From CF-113 sp035716135 (GTDB lineage: Bacteria > Chloroflexota > Ktedonobacteria > Ktedonobacterales > Ktedonobacteraceae): DNA of 7,163 nucleotides. The stretch spans positions 1-7,163 of the forward strand of contig DASTKD010000591.1 in the NCBI GenBank assembly GCA_035716135.1, written 5' to 3'. Below are positions 5,445 to 7,163 of the stretch, one piece after another. A model generated the notes under the pieces. That model did no database searches and was not told the DNA's origin. It saw only the letters and a list, made by a program, of their open reading frames with translations. How positions within the stretch are numbered: the stretch's first letter is position 1; each line of letters begins with the position of its first letter. A program made the position numbers and the translations under genes.

Positions 5445-7163
5445 ATGTGGCATTATACCTTTCTGATGCTCAGGCGTCAGCCTGGGAAAAGTGTTCTTGC
5501 AAGCAGTGGTTTTCTTCTGGCGGCGTGTGCGCTGATTCTCTTGAGCGCAACGACACAGACGACCCTTGTTCGGGCGAACCAGATTATCAGTCAGAACTGG
5601 CGACCAACCTACGACCTGGTCGTTTTACCACCCCAGGCACAGGTTCCCACCACTCAAAGGATTCCCTCTGATCAGCTTGCCGGATATGGCGGGGGAATAA
5701 GCATACAGCAATATAACCAGATCAAGAATCTCGCGGGCATAGCGGTCGCGGCACCTATTGCCTATGTGGGCTATGTGCAGATGCCTGTTCCACTAATCTA
5801 TTTCTCCGATCACAGCTATCCCACCGGGTACTATCAGTTGGACTGGACACTCATCGCTTTCAATGGACAACGACATATTGTTGAACTGCAAGAGCGGGAT
5901 ATAATCTACATCGTCTCTGGTAGCGACATTACCACGCCTGCCAGGGATAGCAGTGATACGAGTGCGCAACCCTCTGATGTGTTAGGGGCATTTGGAGGTC
6001 AGATCAACGAAGAAATAGACGAAGTGGATAATTCTCCTGTCGCCATGTCACCAAATGGCATGGGAACCTTTCTGCTGGCTGGCATTGACCCGGCGGCAGA
6101 AAACCAGCTTGTTCATCTCGATAAGAGCATTACTGCCGGGCGTATGCTGACTGAGCAAGATACCATCCATCTCGATTCGCGGATACCTGACAACCCGTTC
6201 GTCTATCCGGGGTCCAGCAAACCCATTCCGACCGATGCGATTCCCATGCTTATTCACCGGCAACTCTCAGGCCAGATCACGCTCAATGCGACGTTGACGC
6301 TTCTGTATCATGGTCCGATGACTGCTAACCAGATACTGGCAAAGGGAGGAATTGCCTACCTGCAACAGCGGCCTGACAGGCAGATCATTTTTACGGGTAC
6401 AGTACCCCTGGTGCAAAATGATCCCCAGCGCTTCTCAGGTCGCAGTCTACTCTGGGATGGTCACACCTGGCAGAACTATCTCCCTATATCCAGCACCGGG
6501 GCTGAGCCATACTATAGCCCGAGCCTGGATTTTTCCTCGGCGTCCGCTCCAGCCAGCGTATCCTATGCCCCTGCAACAGCGCCTGATGGCAGTTCATCCT
6601 ATACGCTCGTCCCGCACGGGACGCAAGGAGGAGAGGCAATGTTCCGTCGTCTCACTCCCTTGCACACGGTCAAGTCAACTGACTTCATGAGTCCAGCTGG
6701 TCCCGATGTCTTCTACAATTATGAAGCAGTCGGAGAATTTACCGATAATGGCCTGACGGCACAAATAGACAATCCCCTCAACTGGCTACCCGAAAACACC
6801 TATGCCGCGCCGCCTGTCGTCCTACGCTACGATGCGCAGGGACACCCCGTGACGCCCGTGACGCTTTTACCGACCACCAATCTCGCAGGTTTGATTACGC
6901 AGCCGCCCCTGGCGCTCACCACGATTGCTGCCGCCAGCGAGCTTGTCGGCAAGTATTGCATCAGCGCTATTCGTGTGCGTGTCGCCGGTGTTATCGCACC
7001 CGGACAGGAGAGTTGGAAACATATCCAACAGGTGGCGCAAGAGATTCGCCAGCAAACCGGCTTACAGGTGGTGGTCACACTTGGCTCCTCACCACAGCCA
7101 ACGCTGGTGTATGTGCCAGGTGTTCGCGCAGGAACTTCTGGCGCGGAGCAAACTGTTGCGCCA
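5445..7163 (+). CDS. FtsX/MacB-type ABC transporter permease, N-terminal part (3' end outside window)
   Basis: The frame is open for 573 codons from ATG 5445 to the right edge. An in-frame TAA at 5433-5435 and AAGG (5434-5437) seven bases before ATG fix the start. A short basic N-terminus (LRRQPGKS, 9-16) precedes one membrane helix (about 17-36). The remaining 530-plus residues look extracytoplasmic: beta-rich, with many Pro, Thr, Ser and Asp. Two segments resemble the periplasmic core domain of MacB-type permeases: LLAGIDPAAE with LDKSITAGRML (210-235), and ISAIRVRVAGV (506-516) through SSPQPTLVYVPGV (548-560). The FtsX membrane domain with three further helices is expected beyond the edge. 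Such permeases pair with an ATPase to export or mechanically transmit across the membrane, rather than import. No ATPase gene is visible here. The visible domain is larger than the usual 200-250 residues. Control by the divergent XRE protein is inferred. Confidence 0.82.
   Translation, partial: MWHYTFLMLRRQPGKSVLASSGFLLAACALILLSATTQTTLVRANQIISQNWRPTYDLVVLPPQAQVPTTQRIPSDQLAGYGGGISIQQYNQIKNLAGIAVAAPIAYVGYVQMPVPLIYFSDHSYPTGYYQLDWTLIAFNGQRHIVELQERDIIYIVSGSDITTPARDSSDTSAQPSDVLGAFGGQINEEIDEVDNSPVAMSPNGMGTFLLAGIDPAAENQLVHLDKSITAGRMLTEQDTIHLDSRIPDNPFVYPGSSKPIPTDAIPMLIHRQLSGQITLNATLTLLYHGPMTANQILAKGGIAYLQQRPDRQIIFTGTVPLVQNDPQRFSGRSLLWDGHTWQNYLPISSTGAEPYYSPSLDFSSASAPASVSYAPATAPDGSSSYTLVPHGTQGGEAMFRRLTPLHTVKSTDFMSPAGPDVFYNYEAVGEFTDNGLTAQIDNPLNWLPENTYAAPPVVLRYDAQGHPVTPVTLLPTTNLAGLITQPPLALTTIAAASELVGKYCISAIRVRVAGVIAPGQESWKHIQQVAQEIRQQTGLQVVVTLGSSPQPTLVYVPGVRAGTSGAEQTVAP

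Noticed and set aside
5447..5671. 74-codon open frame starting at a GTG inside the permease start region
   Set aside because: It is in the wrong frame relative to the 573-codon permease frame, which carries a membrane helix and family motifs.
1..7163. CRISPR array, tRNA/rRNA, insertion sequence, prophage or defence system
   Set aside because: No regularly spaced long repeats, RNA-gene landmarks, transposase motifs or terminal inverted repeats were seen. The genes are ordinary metabolic, signalling and transport types.

Overview
The window looks like chromosomal DNA from a Ktedonobacteria-like member of the Chloroflexota. This is an inference from remembered family resemblance: the linker between membrane domain and GAF domain in the phosphatase, the small XRE regulator, and the style of the long FtsX/MacB-type permease. 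No rRNA, tRNA or other marker gene is present to prove it. I see no CRISPR array, insertion sequence, phage gene or RNA gene.

Layout from left to right. (1) The C-terminal end of an alpha/beta hydrolase (+) enters from the left edge and stops at a TAA (342-344) that appears to cut off its last 20 codons. (2) Converging on it is a membrane-anchored GAF plus PP2C/SpoIIE-type serine phosphatase (-, 383-2212). (3) A 234-bp divergent promoter region, with two different pairs of short direct repeats, each at 11-bp period, separates the phosphatase from (4) an unrecognised protein (+, 2447-3406) with a long coiled coil and a C-terminal two-helix membrane anchor. (5) A strong bidirectional hairpin terminator (3403-3464) ends that gene and also (6) a flavin disulfide reductase of the dihydrolipoamide dehydrogenase/mercuric reductase family (-, 3458-4882). 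It keeps the redox-active cysteine pair but lacks the His and Glu of a lipoamide dehydrogenase. (7) A 69-aa XRE-type DNA-binding protein (-, 5028-5237, TTG start) is transcribed divergently from (8) a long ABC-transporter permease of the FtsX/MacB type (+, 5445 to the right edge, incomplete).

The genes are mostly single transcription units in alternating directions, so no shared operon function can be claimed. The best-supported regulatory story is at 5238-5444. There, two back-to-back promoters with overlapping -35 elements are flanked by a perfect 9-bp inverted repeat with TACGTA cores about 42 bp apart. This arrangement would suit the XRE protein controlling both itself and the permease. 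The phosphatase probably belongs to an RsbU-like partner-switching or stress-signalling pathway, but none of its partners is in the window.

Most of the window reads as ordinary single-copy genes. The points worth a second look are the truncated hydrolase, the putative XRE operator, the altered reductase active site, the oversized extracytoplasmic part of the permease and the unrecognised coiled-coil membrane protein.
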